From assembly GCF_027922305.1 (NCBI RefSeq), contig NZ_BSFK01000016.1, positions 248,001 through 312,000 on the forward strand: DNA of 64,000 nucleotides, written 5' to 3'. Below the pieces are notes generated by a model. It ran no database searches and was not told the DNA's origin. It worked only from the letters and a program-made list of their open reading frames with translations. Below, piece by piece: positions 52,359 to 61,928 of the stretch (its first letter is position 1; each line of letters opens with the position of its first letter). The stretch is from Methylopila jiangsuensis (lineage in GTDB: Bacteria > Pseudomonadota > Alphaproteobacteria > Rhizobiales > Methylopilaceae). Made by a program: the position numbers and the translations under genes.

Positions 52359-54054
52359 CGAGCGCGTCGTCCGCCAGCTCGCCGCGGCGCTGCTGTACGA
52401 GCGCCTCGTGGAGGCCCGCGCGGAGCCCGGCGATCTGGGCGGCGGGCTGAGGCGCTGCGAGTGGAGCGGCGGCGGCCGGCGTCTGCGCTGCGTCGCCGCG
52501 CGCGGGCCCTTCGGACGCCTGCGGATCGTGGAAGGCTCGGTGGAGGCGCTCGGGGCCGAGGGCTGGGCGCCCGCGACGCTGGATGAGCTGGTGGATTGCG
52601 CGCCCGGCGACGGCGCGGCGCGCGAGGCGCTGCGCGGCGAACTGCGTCAGACCGCGGCGCTCTGCGCCTGGAACGCCCGCAACCTGCCCCGCCGCATGCG
52701 CCGGGGCCTGAGCTTCGCCGAGCTGGAGTCCCGGCTCGACGAGGGCCATCCCTATCACCCCTGCTTCAAGACCCGCACCGGCTTCACGGAGGCCGACCAT
52801 GCGGCTTACGGGCCGGAGGCGGGGGCGACGTTCCGGCTGGTCTGGCTCGCGGTCGCCCGCGACCGGCTGCGGCAGGCGCTGCCCGAGGACGAGGCGGCGT
52901 TCCTCGCCCGGGAACTGGGCTTCGAGGCCGCGCGGGAGCTGTCCCGCCGCCGCGCCGCGCTCGGGCTCGACGCCGCCGCCTATGGCCTGATCCCGGCCCA
53001 TCCCTGGCAGTGGGCGCGGCTGAAGGCCGGCGACTTCGCGGAGCTTGTGGCCTGCGGCGCGATCCACGAACTGGGCGAGGCCGGCGACCGCTACCGCGCC
53101 ACCCAGTCGGTGCGCACCCTGACCAACGCGGATCATCCCGCCCGCGCCAATGTGAAGCTGTCGCTGGACATGGGCGCCACCTCGGCGCTGCGCACCATCG
53201 AGCCCCACTCGGTGGAGGCGGCGCCGCTCATGTCCGACTGGCTGGCGGAGATGGTGGCCGACGATCCGGCGCTGGCGAACGATAGCCGGCTTACCATCCT
53301 GCGGGAGTACGCCGGCATGGTGGTGGACCGCGACGGCCCCCTCGGCGGCCGGCTCGCCGCGCTGTGGCGCGAAAGCCCGGCGGCGGCGCTTTCGCCCGGA
53401 GAGCAGGCGGCGCCGTTCAACGCGCTGGCGGCGACGGAATCCAACGGCGAGCCGTTCGTGGCGCCCTGGCTCGCCCGCCACGGCGCCACCCGCTGGGTGG
53501 AGCGGCTGATCGATGTGGCGGTGGTGCCCGTCTGGCGGCTGCTGACGGCGCACGGGATCGCGACCGAATCCCACGGCCAGAACATGATCCTCGTGCATCG
53601 CGACGGCTGGCCGGAGCGGGTGATCCTGCGGGATTTCCACGACTGCGTGGAGTATGTGGACGGCTTCCTGTCCCGCCCGGCGCCCGACTTCGCCGCCGTG
53701 GATCCGGCCTACGCCGACGCGCCGCTCAACCTATACTTCCCCATGGACAGTCTGGAGGAGCTGCGCGCGCTGGTGATGGACGCGCTGCTGGCCTTCAACC
53801 TCACCGACGTCTCGGCGCTGCTCGAGGCGAAGGCCGGCTTCCCCGAGGCCGAGTTCTGGCGCCGCCTCGCCGCGCGGCTCCGCGCCCATGACGCCGCCCA
53901 CGGCCTGATGGAGCGCCGCGCCGCGCTGGGCGTCGACGCGCCCGAGGTGGCCGTGGAACGGCTGCTGGCGCGCAAGCTCGGCGGCCCGTCCGCGGCGCTT
54001 CTCGTCCCGAACCCTCTTGCGGCGGACGCCGCCAGCCTCAGCGAGGCGTCATGA
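52342..54054 (+). CDS. asbB: NIS siderophore synthetase, AsbB-like
   Basis: This 570-aa IucA/IucC synthetase has EGHPYHPCFKTRTGFT (the G-H-P-x-H-P-x-x-K-x-R-x-G signature), TQSVRTLTNADHPARANVKLSLDMG and ESHGQNMILVHRDG. In petrobactin synthesis AsbB adds the second spermidine or dihydroxybenzoyl-spermidine arm to the citrate core. The start is GTG with CGGAGG upstream, inside the end of asbA; it overlaps asbC (ATGA). Confidence 0.85.
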   Translation: MPSPSDERVVRQLAAALLYERLVEARAEPGDLGGGLRRCEWSGGGRRLRCVAARGPFGRLRIVEGSVEALGAEGWAPATLDELVDCAPGDGAAREALRGELRQTAALCAWNARNLPRRMRRGLSFAELESRLDEGHPYHPCFKTRTGFTEADHAAYGPEAGATFRLVWLAVARDRLRQALPEDEAAFLARELGFEAARELSRRRAALGLDAAAYGLIPAHPWQWARLKAGDFAELVACGAIHELGEAGDRYRATQSVRTLTNADHPARANVKLSLDMGATSALRTIEPHSVEAAPLMSDWLAEMVADDPALANDSRLTILREYAGMVVDRDGPLGGRLAALWRESPAAALSPGEQAAPFNALAATESNGEPFVAPWLARHGATRWVERLIDVAVVPVWRLLTAHGIATESHGQNMILVHRDGWPERVILRDFHDCVEYVDGFLSRPAPDFAAVDPAYADAPLNLYFPMDSLEELRALVMDALLAFNLTDVSALLEAKAGFPEAEFWRRLAARLRAHDAAHGLMERRAALGVDAPEVAVERLLARKLGGPSAALLVPNPLAADAASLSEAS

Positions 54055-55310
54055 TCCGCGTCGACGACCGTCTTCTCGACCCGAAAACCCTCGAAGCGCA
54101 GGGCGCCCGCGCGCTGGGCGATCCCGCGTCGCTCGCAGGCGCAAGCGTCGCGGTCTGCGCGCCGGACGCCGCCGACTGGCTCGGCCTGTTCTTCGCGCTT
54201 CGCGCGGCGGGCGCGGGCGTGCTGCCGGTCCATCCGGCGACCCCGCGCGAGGCCGCCCGCCGGCTGGCGCTGCAGGCGGGCTGTGCGCGGCTGGCGTTCC
54301 ACGGGACGTCCGAAGCCCTTGCGCCGGAGACCGCGCGCGGCGGCGGGGTGCTGCTGCAGATGAGCTCCGGCACCACCGGCGCGCCCAAATGCATCGCCCG
54401 GGGGTGGGACGAGATCGAGCGCGAGCTCGCCTCTTACGTGACCGCCTTCCCGGACACCAACGACATGACGCCGGTGGTCGCCTGCCCGACCACCCATTCC
54501 TACGGGCTGATCTGCGGCCTGCTGGCGGGGCTGAAGCGGGGGCGGACGCCGGTCCTTATCGATCCCTCCAACCCCAAGGCGCTGATCCGCGCGCTGCGGG
54601 AGGCCGAGCGGCCGGTGCTCTACGCCTCGCCCGCGGTGCTGCACACGCTGGCGCAGCTTCTGCCCGCGGGCGAGACGCTCAACGCCGCCATGACCTCCGG
54701 CACGCTGCTGCCGGAGGCGTGGTTCGCGCGCATCCGCGCCCGCAGCCGCCGTCTGTTCCAGCAGTACGGCTGCTCGGAGGCGGGCGTCATCGCCGTCAAT
54801 CCTGAACTTGAGAGCCCGGAATTCATGGGTCGCCCGCTGCCGCATCTCAGCGTCGCGGCGGGGACGGGGCCCGAGACGCCGGCGGAGATCGTGGTCACGG
54901 CCGGGGGGCGCCGGATCGAGACCCGCGATCTTGGCTGGATGACGCCGGAGGGCATGCTCGGCTTCGCCGCGCGGCTCGACGACACCATCAACGTCTCGGG
55001 CCTCAACGTCTATCCGCAGGAGGTGGAGGACGTGGTGATGACGCTGCCCGCCGTCACCGACGCCGTGGCCTTCCGGCTCGCGGACCGGTTCGCGGGCGAG
55101 CGGGTCGGCCTCGTGTTCAGCGCCCGCGAGGCGGTGCCGCCCCGCGACGTGCTGGACTGGTGCCGCAAGGCGCTCGCCGGCCACCAGCTGCCGGCCCAGG
55201 TGGCGCAGCTCGACGCCGTGCCCCGCCAGGCCAACGGCAAGGTGAGCCGGCGGGAGATCGCCGCCGCCTTCGCAAAGGGCGAGCTTCTTATCCGGGAGGA
55301 GGCGCGATGA
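54051..55310 (+). CDS. asbC: Aryl-acid AMP ligase, AsbC-like
   Basis: This 419-aa adenylate-forming enzyme has LLQMSSGTTGAPKCI (P-loop), FQQYGCSEAGVI, TRDLGWMTPEGMLGF and the C-terminal catalytic Lys in RQANGKVSRREI. AsbC activates 3,4-dihydroxybenzoate and loads it onto the AsbD carrier. Its short length (419 rather than about 540 aa of DhbE-like ligases) fits AsbC. It overlaps asbB and asbDE by 4 bases each. Confidence 0.83.
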   Translation: MIRVDDRLLDPKTLEAQGARALGDPASLAGASVAVCAPDAADWLGLFFALRAAGAGVLPVHPATPREAARRLALQAGCARLAFHGTSEALAPETARGGGVLLQMSSGTTGAPKCIARGWDEIERELASYVTAFPDTNDMTPVVACPTTHSYGLICGLLAGLKRGRTPVLIDPSNPKALIRALREAERPVLYASPAVLHTLAQLLPAGETLNAAMTSGTLLPEAWFARIRARSRRLFQQYGCSEAGVIAVNPELESPEFMGRPLPHLSVAAGTGPETPAEIVVTAGGRRIETRDLGWMTPEGMLGFAARLDDTINVSGLNVYPQEVEDVVMTLPAVTDAVAFRLADRFAGERVGLVFSAREAVPPRDVLDWCRKALAGHQLPAQVAQLDAVPRQANGKVSRREIAAAFAKGELLIREEAR

Positions 55311-56605
55311 CCTTCGAGACCATCGTCGAGGCGATCCACGTCACCCTGCGGGACGACATGGAACGGCCGCATCTGGAGCTGTTCGGCCCCGAGGCGCGGC
55401 TGAACGAGGACCTCTACCTCGACAGCATCCTCATGCTGCACCTGTTCCTCAATCTGGAGCTGCGTCACGGGCTGGCGGCGCCGGAGGAGGCGATCGTGCG
55501 GCAGGATCTCGCCACCGTGGGCGATCTGGCGCGGCTGTTCCTCAGGCTTCAGGACGGCGCCGAGGCGCCCAAGGCCGCGCCGGAGCCGGATGAGTCCGAC
55601 GAGCTCGGCGTCCATGGCGAGGACTACGTGGACCTCAAGATCCACTGCTTCGTGTCCTGCGTCTGCGCGGCGCTCAAAGCCCGCGGGATCGACCACCGGG
55701 CGTTCTACTTCGGCGTCTGGGACGCGGAGTTCGCGGTTCAGGACCACGCGCTGCGCTATCACGCGGACGGCCTGAGCCACGCCGCGTTCCACCGCTGGTT
55801 CGAGCGGCTCTACGGCGTCACGATCACGGAATGGTACGACCACGCCGCGCCGAAGGAGGCGAACGTCGCCCGCCTGCTGGAGCTGGTGGAGACCCGCCGT
55901 GACGGCGTGTCGGTGATGGCGATGCTGGACCTGTTCCACCTGCCGGAGCGGGAGAACAAGTTCAACCAGAACCCGTTCCCCCATTACCTGATGCTGGAGA
56001 CGGCGGCGGACCCGGACGTCTTCATGGTGCGCGATCCGGACTTCCGCTGGGAGGGCGAGATCGCCCGCCACAAGGTGCTGAACGCGGTGCGCCAGCCGAC
56101 GGTCGGGGGCGGCTACGTGTTCGACGGCGACGAGGCGCGGCCCGCCCGCGACGCGGATGTGGCGGACTGGTTCGAGGCCACCTTCCGCCGGCGCGACAAC
56201 CCGCTGGTCGCCGCCGTGCGCGACATCCTCGACGCCCATCTCGACGGTCGCGACGGGCTGACGCTCGCGGGCCTGCCCGAGGCGCTGAAGGAGCTGCCGG
56301 TGCTGGCGATCCGCAAATACGCCTACGAGCACGGCTTCGCCTTCTTCTGGCGGGCGCTGAAGCTGCCGAACGCGGATTTCCTGGGCTGGGCGGACGAGAT
56401 CGAGGCGCTGGCGCTCGGGCTCAAGGCCTATCCCCTGCAGGCGCTGCGCCTCGCCGAGACCGGCGACCGGGCGCTGGCCGCGGCGGCCTTCGCGGAGCTC
56501 GACCGGCTGGAGCGGCTGGAGGCGGCGATCAAGCGCCGCCTCGACGAGGTGTTCAACGACTGGCGGGCCGCGCGCGGCCTCGACGACCGGAGGGCGGTGG
56601 CGTGA
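55307..56605 (+). CDS. asbDE: Fused aryl carrier protein and condensing enzyme, AsbD-AsbE-like
   Basis: The product is 432 aa. Residues 1-82 are an acyl-carrier domain with phosphopantetheine Ser40 (LYLDSILMLHLFL). A Pro/Glu/Ala-rich linker (83-103) leads to residues 104-432, which begin YVDLKIHCFVSCVCAALKARG and match AsbE, the enzyme that transfers 3,4-dihydroxybenzoate from the carrier to spermidine. In Bacillus these are two genes, asbD (about 90 aa) and asbE (about 330 aa); here they are one frame with no stop between. Overlaps of 4 bases on both sides keep it in the operon. Confidence 0.82.
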   Translation: MTFETIVEAIHVTLRDDMERPHLELFGPEARLNEDLYLDSILMLHLFLNLELRHGLAAPEEAIVRQDLATVGDLARLFLRLQDGAEAPKAAPEPDESDELGVHGEDYVDLKIHCFVSCVCAALKARGIDHRAFYFGVWDAEFAVQDHALRYHADGLSHAAFHRWFERLYGVTITEWYDHAAPKEANVARLLELVETRRDGVSVMAMLDLFHLPERENKFNQNPFPHYLMLETAADPDVFMVRDPDFRWEGEIARHKVLNAVRQPTVGGGYVFDGDEARPARDADVADWFEATFRRRDNPLVAAVRDILDAHLDGRDGLTLAGLPEALKELPVLAIRKYAYEHGFAFFWRALKLPNADFLGWADEIEALALGLKAYPLQALRLAETGDRALAAAAFAELDRLERLEAAIKRRLDEVFNDWRAARGLDDRRAVA

Positions 56606-57447
56606 AGGTTTCCATCTGCACCATCAGTTTCCGTCACCAGCTCACGTCGCTGAAGGAGATCGCGACCTTCGCCCGGGCCAACGGCTTCGACGGGATCGAG
56701 CTGTGGGGCGTCCACGCCCGCAATCTGGCCAAGACCCCGCTGCTGAACGCCGAATGGCTGGCCACGCAAGGCTTGAGCGTGCCCATGGTCAGCGACTACC
56801 TGCCGACCGACGAGGACGAGCGGCTGGTGCGCGCCCGCGCGGCCCGGCTGTGCGAGCACGCCATCCGCTGGGGCGCGCCGCTGATCCGCACCTTCGCCGG
56901 CGCCCGCGGCAGCCTCGACGTGGCCGCGGACGAGCGCGGCGCGATCGTCGACCGCCTGCGCGCCATCTGCGAGGTGGCGGAGGCCCATGGGCTGAGGCTC
57001 GCGGTGGAGACCCACCCGCGCACGCTCGCCGACTGTCTCGCCTCCACCCGGCGCCTCGCCGAGGAGGTGGACCACGCGGCCTTCGCCATCAATTTCGACG
57101 CGCTGCACGTCTGGGAGGGCGGCGACGACGTGGTGGCGGCCCACCGGGCGCTGAAGCCCTGGATCCGGCATCATCACTTCAAGAACGTGCGCGGCCGCGC
57201 CGATCTCGGCGTGTTCGACCCCGCCAACGTCTACGCCGCCAACGGCCGGCGCGAGGGCATGACGCCGCTGTTCTCCGGCGCGCTGGACTACGCCCCGCTG
57301 CTGGAGGAGCTCGCCGGCGATCCGGCGGTTCAGGCCTCGCTCGAATGGTTCGGCGACGACGTGGTGGAGACGCTGGCCCGCGACCGGCTGGACCTGCAGG
57401 CCCGGCTCGCCGCGGCGGCCCCGCTCGGCGCGGCGCAGGGCGGATGA
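56602..57447 (+). CDS. asbF: 3-Dehydroshikimate dehydratase, AsbF-like
   Basis: This 281-aa TIM barrel starts (GTG) VKVSICTISFRHQLTSLKEI, close to the recalled start of Bacillus AsbF (KYSLCTISFRHQL). GFDGIELWGVHARNL, MVSDYLP, IRTFAGARGS, AVETHPRTLADCL, INFDALHVWEGGDD, HHHFKNV and ASLEWFG carry the metal ligands and substrate residues. It makes 3,4-dihydroxybenzoate from dehydroshikimate, which marks the pathway as petrobactin-like rather than 2,3-dihydroxybenzoate-based. It overlaps asbDE (GTGA) and is the last biosynthetic gene. Confidence 0.9.
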   Translation: MKVSICTISFRHQLTSLKEIATFARANGFDGIELWGVHARNLAKTPLLNAEWLATQGLSVPMVSDYLPTDEDERLVRARAARLCEHAIRWGAPLIRTFAGARGSLDVAADERGAIVDRLRAICEVAEAHGLRLAVETHPRTLADCLASTRRLAEEVDHAAFAINFDALHVWEGGDDVVAAHRALKPWIRHHHFKNVRGRADLGVFDPANVYAANGRREGMTPLFSGALDYAPLLEELAGDPAVQASLEWFGDDVVETLARDRLDLQARLAAAAPLGAAQGG

Positions 57448-57529
57448 ACGGGCGTCAGGTTCGTGACTGGCGAGCCGGGACGTTATCGGTTTTATAGGCC
57501 CGACAACGGATAAAGGACCGGCAGAACCC

Positions 57530-58426
57530 ATGCGTCGCGTCATCGCCGCCGCCCTCGCCGCGCTCGTCTCCACGAGCGCGGCTTTCGCCGTCGACATCGA
57601 GACCGCGACCGGTCCCGTGTCCATCGCCGCGACGCCCAAGCGCGTCGCGGCCTACGACATCGCCTCCATCGACACGCTGGAGCGGCTCGGCGTGCAGCCG
57701 GTCGGAACGCCGGTCAACCTCTACACCTCGGCGCTCGACGCCGTCGCGAAGAAGGCGAAGCCGGTGGGCACGGTGTTCGAGCCCGATCTCGAGGCGCTGA
57801 ACGCGCTGGAGCCCGACCTCGTCATCGTCGGCGGCCGCTCGTCGCCGAAGAAGCCGCTGGTGGAGAAGGTCGCGCCCGCGATCGACATGAGCCTGTCCGG
57901 AACCGATCTGATCGGCGGCGTGCGCGCCCGGGTCGCGGCGTTCGGGACGCTGTTCGGCAAGGAGGCGGAGGCCAAGGCCGCAACCGCCGAGCTGGACGCG
58001 GCGCTCGCCGCCGCCCGCAAGGCCGCCGAGGGCAAGGGCGCGGCGCTGATCATCATGACCAACGGGCCGAAGATCTCCGCCTTCGGCTCCGGCTCCCGCT
58101 TCGGCTGGGTGCATCAGGCGCTCGGCATGCCGACCACGCTGAAGGAGATGCAGAACGCGCCCCATGGCGAGGCGGTGTCGTTCGAGTTCATCGCCAAGGC
58201 CGATCCGGACTGGCTGATCGTGCTGGACCGCGCCGCCGCCATCGGCTCCAACGAGCAGAACGCCAGGGCGACCCTCGACAACGAGATCGTGGCCGGGACC
58301 AAGGCGTGGAAGAACGGCCATGTGATCTACGTGCCGCCGGCGGACTTCTACGTCGCCTCGGGCGGCGTGCAGGCGACCACGCGCGTGCTGACCGCGCTCG
58401 CCAAGGCGCTGTCCGCCGCCGAATGA
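57530..58426 (+). CDS. Siderophore-binding protein, YclQ/FatB-like
   Basis: This 298-aa periplasmic class III binding protein has a signal peptide (RRVIAAALAALVSTSAAFA) and two lobes. PKRVAAYDIASIDTLERLGV, LEPDLVIVGGRSS and the LIIMTNGPKISAFGSGSRFGWVHQALG block match YclQ, the petrobactin-binding protein of Bacillus subtilis. It lies 82 bases after asbF; that gap has no match to the sigma-factor motif. It overlaps the first permease gene (ATGA), so the four importer genes are one unit. Confidence 0.88.
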   Translation: MRRVIAAALAALVSTSAAFAVDIETATGPVSIAATPKRVAAYDIASIDTLERLGVQPVGTPVNLYTSALDAVAKKAKPVGTVFEPDLEALNALEPDLVIVGGRSSPKKPLVEKVAPAIDMSLSGTDLIGGVRARVAAFGTLFGKEAEAKAATAELDAALAAARKAAEGKGAALIIMTNGPKISAFGSGSRFGWVHQALGMPTTLKEMQNAPHGEAVSFEFIAKADPDWLIVLDRAAAIGSNEQNARATLDNEIVAGTKAWKNGHVIYVPPADFYVASGGVQATTRVLTALAKALSAAE

Positions 58427-59400
58427 CGGCTCTCGCCGCGCCCCGCCTCTCGCGTCCCGGCCTCGCCGCCGGGGCGGCGCTGGTTCTGCTCGCCACGCTC
58501 AGCCTGCTGGTGGGCGTCATCGACGTGTCGCCGGCGCGGCTGATGCGCGACCCTGAGGCGTGGGAGCTGATCTTCGCCAGCCGCCTGCCGCGCACCCTCG
58601 CGGCCATCCTCGCCGGCGCGGGGCTCGGGGTGGCGGGGCTGGTGATGCAGGCGCTGTCGCGCAACCGCTTCGTGGAGTCCACCACCGCCGGCACCGACCA
58701 GAGCGCCGCGGCGGGCGTGCTGCTGATGACGATCCTGTTCCCGGCCGCGGCCCTGCCGGTGAAGACGCTGGGCGCCGCCGCCGCCGCTCTCGCTGGCACC
58801 TCGGTGTTTCTGGCCATCGCCCAGCGGCTGCCGCCGAGCCAGCCCTATCTGGTGCCGCTGTTCGGCCTGATCTACGGCTCGGTCATCGGCTCCGCGGCGC
58901 TGTTCGTGGCGTGGCAGACGGATCTGGTGCAGTATTTCGCGGTCTGGACCCGGGGCGAGTTCTCCGGCGTGCTGCGCGGGCGCTATGAGCTGCTGTGGAT
59001 CAGCGCCGTCATGGTGGGCGTGGCCTGGTGGGCGGCGGACCGGCTCACCATCCTGTCGCTCGGCCGCGACGTCAGCACCGGGCTCGGGCTCGACTACGCC
59101 GCCATGATGCGGCTCGGGCTCGTCATCGTCTCGGTGATCTCGGCGTTGACGGTTGTGGTGGTGGGCGCGGTGCCCTTCGTCGGGCTGGTGGCGCCCAACC
59201 TCGTCACCCGCCTGATCGGCGACGACCTGCGCCACGCCGCGCCCTGGACCGCCTTCGTAGGCGCTAGCCTCACGCTCGTCTGCGACCTCATCGGCCGGGT
59301 GATCCGCTTCCCGTACGAGATTCCGGTCGGGGTGGTGATGGGCGTGGTGGGCGCCCTGCTGTTCCTGTGGCTGCTGTTCGGACGCCGCGCCCGTGGCTGA
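58423..59400 (+). CDS. FecCD-type iron-siderophore permease, YclN-like
   Basis: The 325-aa membrane protein has about nine helices. LPRTLAAILAGAGLGVAGLVMQALSRNRFVESTTAGTDQS is the FecCD signature region, and GAVPFVGLVAPNLVTRLIGDDLRH is the coupling-loop region that touches the ATPase. The RNRFVEST wording is typical of YclN-type rather than FepD-type permeases. It pairs with the next permease, which it overlaps by 8 bases. Confidence 0.9.
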   Translation: MTALAAPRLSRPGLAAGAALVLLATLSLLVGVIDVSPARLMRDPEAWELIFASRLPRTLAAILAGAGLGVAGLVMQALSRNRFVESTTAGTDQSAAAGVLLMTILFPAAALPVKTLGAAAAALAGTSVFLAIAQRLPPSQPYLVPLFGLIYGSVIGSAALFVAWQTDLVQYFAVWTRGEFSGVLRGRYELLWISAVMVGVAWWAADRLTILSLGRDVSTGLGLDYAAMMRLGLVIVSVISALTVVVVGAVPFVGLVAPNLVTRLIGDDLRHAAPWTAFVGASLTLVCDLIGRVIRFPYEIPVGVVMGVVGALLFLWLLFGRRARG

Positions 59401-60345
59401 GCGGCGCGCGCTCTGGGTCTGCGGCGGCCTCGCTCTGCTGGCGCTCGCCGCGGCGGCGGCCTTCCTCGCTCTGAACATCCGCGGCAACGTCTGGTTCGCG
59501 CTGGAGCTGCGCGCCACCCGGCTCGCCGCGCTGGTGGTGGTCGGCGTCGCGGTGGCGGTCTCGACGGTGGTGTTCCAGACGGTCACCGGCAACCGCATCC
59601 TCACCCCCACCATCATGGGCCTCGACGCGCTTTACGCGCTCATCCAGTCGCTGCTGGTGCTGACCCTCGGCGCGCTCGGCTATGCGGGGCTCGATCCGCG
59701 GCTGAAGTTCATCGGCGAGACCGCGCTGCTGTCGGCGCTGGCGCTCGCGCTGTTCCTGCCCATGCTGCGGGCGCGGCTCGACATGACGCTGATGCTGCTG
59801 GCGGGCGTCGTCACCGGCCTGCTGCTGCGCAGCCTTCAGGCGCTGGTGGAGCGGGTGCTCGACCCGAACGACTTCGCGGTGGCGAGCGCGGCGGGCTTCG
59901 CCAGCTTCAATCTGGTCCATCCGGAGCTGCTCGCGGTCGGCGGCCTCGTCACGGCGGCGGGCTGCGCGCTCGCCTGGCGGGCGCGGCATGCGCTCGACGT
60001 GGCGGCGCTCGGGGCCGATCCCGCCGTCTCGCTCGGCATCGACTGGCGGCGCCTGGTGGCGGGCCTCCTGATGCTGGTCGCGGTGCTGGTCGCGGTCTCG
60101 ACCGCGCTGGTCGGTCCGGTGGTGTTCCTAGGGCTGCTGGTGGTGGCGCTCGCCGAGCGGCTGGTGGGAACCCGCCGCCATTCCGCGCTGCTGCCGGCGG
60201 CCGCCCTGCTCGCCGTGGTGGTGCTGGTCGGGGGTCAGGCGCTGCTCCAGCATGGGCTCGGCGGCGCCTCCGTGCTCGCCGTGGTCGTGGAGTTCGTCGG
60301 CGGCCTCGTCTTCCTCACGCTGCTGATCGCGGAAAGCCGCCGCCG

Positions 60346-60349
<4 letters not shown>
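59393..60349 (+). CDS. FecCD-type iron-siderophore permease, YclO-like
   Basis: The 318-aa polytopic protein starts with GTG. LRATRLAALVVVGVAVAVSTVVFQTVTGNRILTPTIMGLDALY matches the YclO-type permease signature, and VGPVVFLGLLVVALAERLVG is the coupling region. It forms the membrane channel with the preceding permease. It overlaps the ATPase gene by 4 bases. Confidence 0.9.
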
Positions 60350-61104
<755 letters not shown>

Positions 61105-61273
61105 TTCCAATGGTCGACCAGAGCCGCGCATCAGGCACAGGCGGTGGATCCGCGGCTTCATACGATCGTTGTTTAGAACAATACAAATTCCGATCTGCAG
61201 CGGCTTCATTGACTTGTTGAGTTAAATTCTGTTCCTGTCCGCAGTCGAACGAAAGCAATTTCGAAACATTCCA
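61105..61273 (+). promoter_or_regulatory. A+T-rich control region before the FecI-type sigma gene
   Basis: This is the most A+T-rich stretch of the locus. It contains TTGTT-TAG-AACAA (61169-61181, perfect 5-base arms), which includes TTTAGAA, the half-site of the rhizobial Irr box; the second half is poorly matched. A second stretch, TTGACTTGTTGAGTTAA (61209-61225), is partly symmetrical. The shared sigma-factor motif is absent here. Iron-responsive control of the sigma gene is plausible, but the regulator cannot be named. Confidence 0.4.
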
Positions 61274-61855
61274 ATGCGTTACGCCAAAGCCAGACAAGAC
61301 GTCGCGCTGAACGGGGCCTCGGACTCCGTGGTCGCGCGCGCTGACGCCTCCGGTCGCGACGGCGTCTGGTCGGGCGAACTGGCGCGGATTTATCTTGATG
61401 AGCGCGCCCGCCTGCGCCGTCTGGTGCGCCGCATCACCGGCTGCGCCGAGGCCGCCGAGGACGTGGTGCAGGACGCGTTCGTGAAACTGAGCGGCCGCGA
61501 CGTCGGCCGCGCGGATCTCGGCCTCGTGGTGCGCACGGCGCAGAATCTTGCGCGCGACGCCATGCGCGCCGAGCGGGTGCGCGCGGCCTACGCCGAGCGC
61601 GTCACCCCCGAGCAGGCGGTCGCCGGCGCGGTCGGCCCCGAGGCGGAGACCGCCGGCCGGCAGGAGCTCGCCGACCTACTCGCCGCGCTGAAATCGCTGC
61701 CGTCCCGCACCCAGACCGTGTTCCTGATGAGCCGGGTGGACGAGATGAGCTATCCGCAGATCGCGCGGACGCTCGGCGTCTCGGTCTCCACCGTGGAGAA
61801 GGAGATGATCTCGGCGCTCGAGTTCTGCCGGGCCTGGCGTCGCCGTCGCGGCTAA
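61274..61855 (+). CDS. fecI-like: FecI-type ECF sigma factor
   Basis: The 193-aa protein has sigma region 2 at about 38-105 (YLDERARLRRLVRRITGCAEAAEDVVQDAFVKL) and region 4 at about 130-185 (LPSRTQTVFLMSRVDEMSYPQIARTLGVSVSTVEKEMISALEFC). The DEMSYPQIA and STVEKE wording is typical of FecI-group sigma factors that serve siderophore receptors. fecR-like and receptor genes follow. The first 30 residues are unconserved, so a later start is possible. Predicted targets are the three shared motifs at 50436, 61859 and 62929. Confidence 0.92.
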   Translation: MRYAKARQDVALNGASDSVVARADASGRDGVWSGELARIYLDERARLRRLVRRITGCAEAAEDVVQDAFVKLSGRDVGRADLGLVVRTAQNLARDAMRAERVRAAYAERVTPEQAVAGAVGPEAETAGRQELADLLAALKSLPSRTQTVFLMSRVDEMSYPQIARTLGVSVSTVEKEMISALEFCRAWRRRRG

Positions 61856-61858
61856 ATT

Positions 61859-61889
61859 TTTTGAGGGACGCGCTTTGTAGAAACGTTCC
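61859..61889 (+). promoter_or_regulatory. Putative ECF promoter before fecR
   Basis: TTTTGAGGGA (61859-61868), 15 bases, CGTTCC (61884-61889). It is a variant of the motif before asbA and the receptor gene with identical spacing, starting 3 bases past the sigma gene stop. It implies that fecR can be transcribed separately from fecI. Confidence 0.5.
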
Positions 61890-61909
61890 GATATAGTTCG
61901 GAGCGTTTC
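61880..61909. repeat. 12-bp inverted repeat between fecI and fecR
   Basis: GAAACGTTCCGA and TCGGAGCGTTTC pair over 12 positions (one T-G) around TATAGT. It overlaps the second block of the predicted fecR promoter and lies 19 bases before the fecR ATG. It could be an operator, or an RNA hairpin near the ribosome-binding site (GGGGAAGCG). Confidence 0.6.
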
Positions 61910-61928
61910 GGGGAAGCGAACTGGCGGC

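Noticed and set aside
57448-57529. Fourth copy of the ECF promoter before the binding-protein gene
   Set aside because: TTTTATAGGC is present but no CGTTC follows at 15 bases; the importer may be read from the asb promoter instead.
61169-61187. Complete Irr box (TTTAGAA-N3-TTCTAAA)
   Set aside because: Only the first half matches; the second half reads TACAAAT. It is kept only as a weak half-site.
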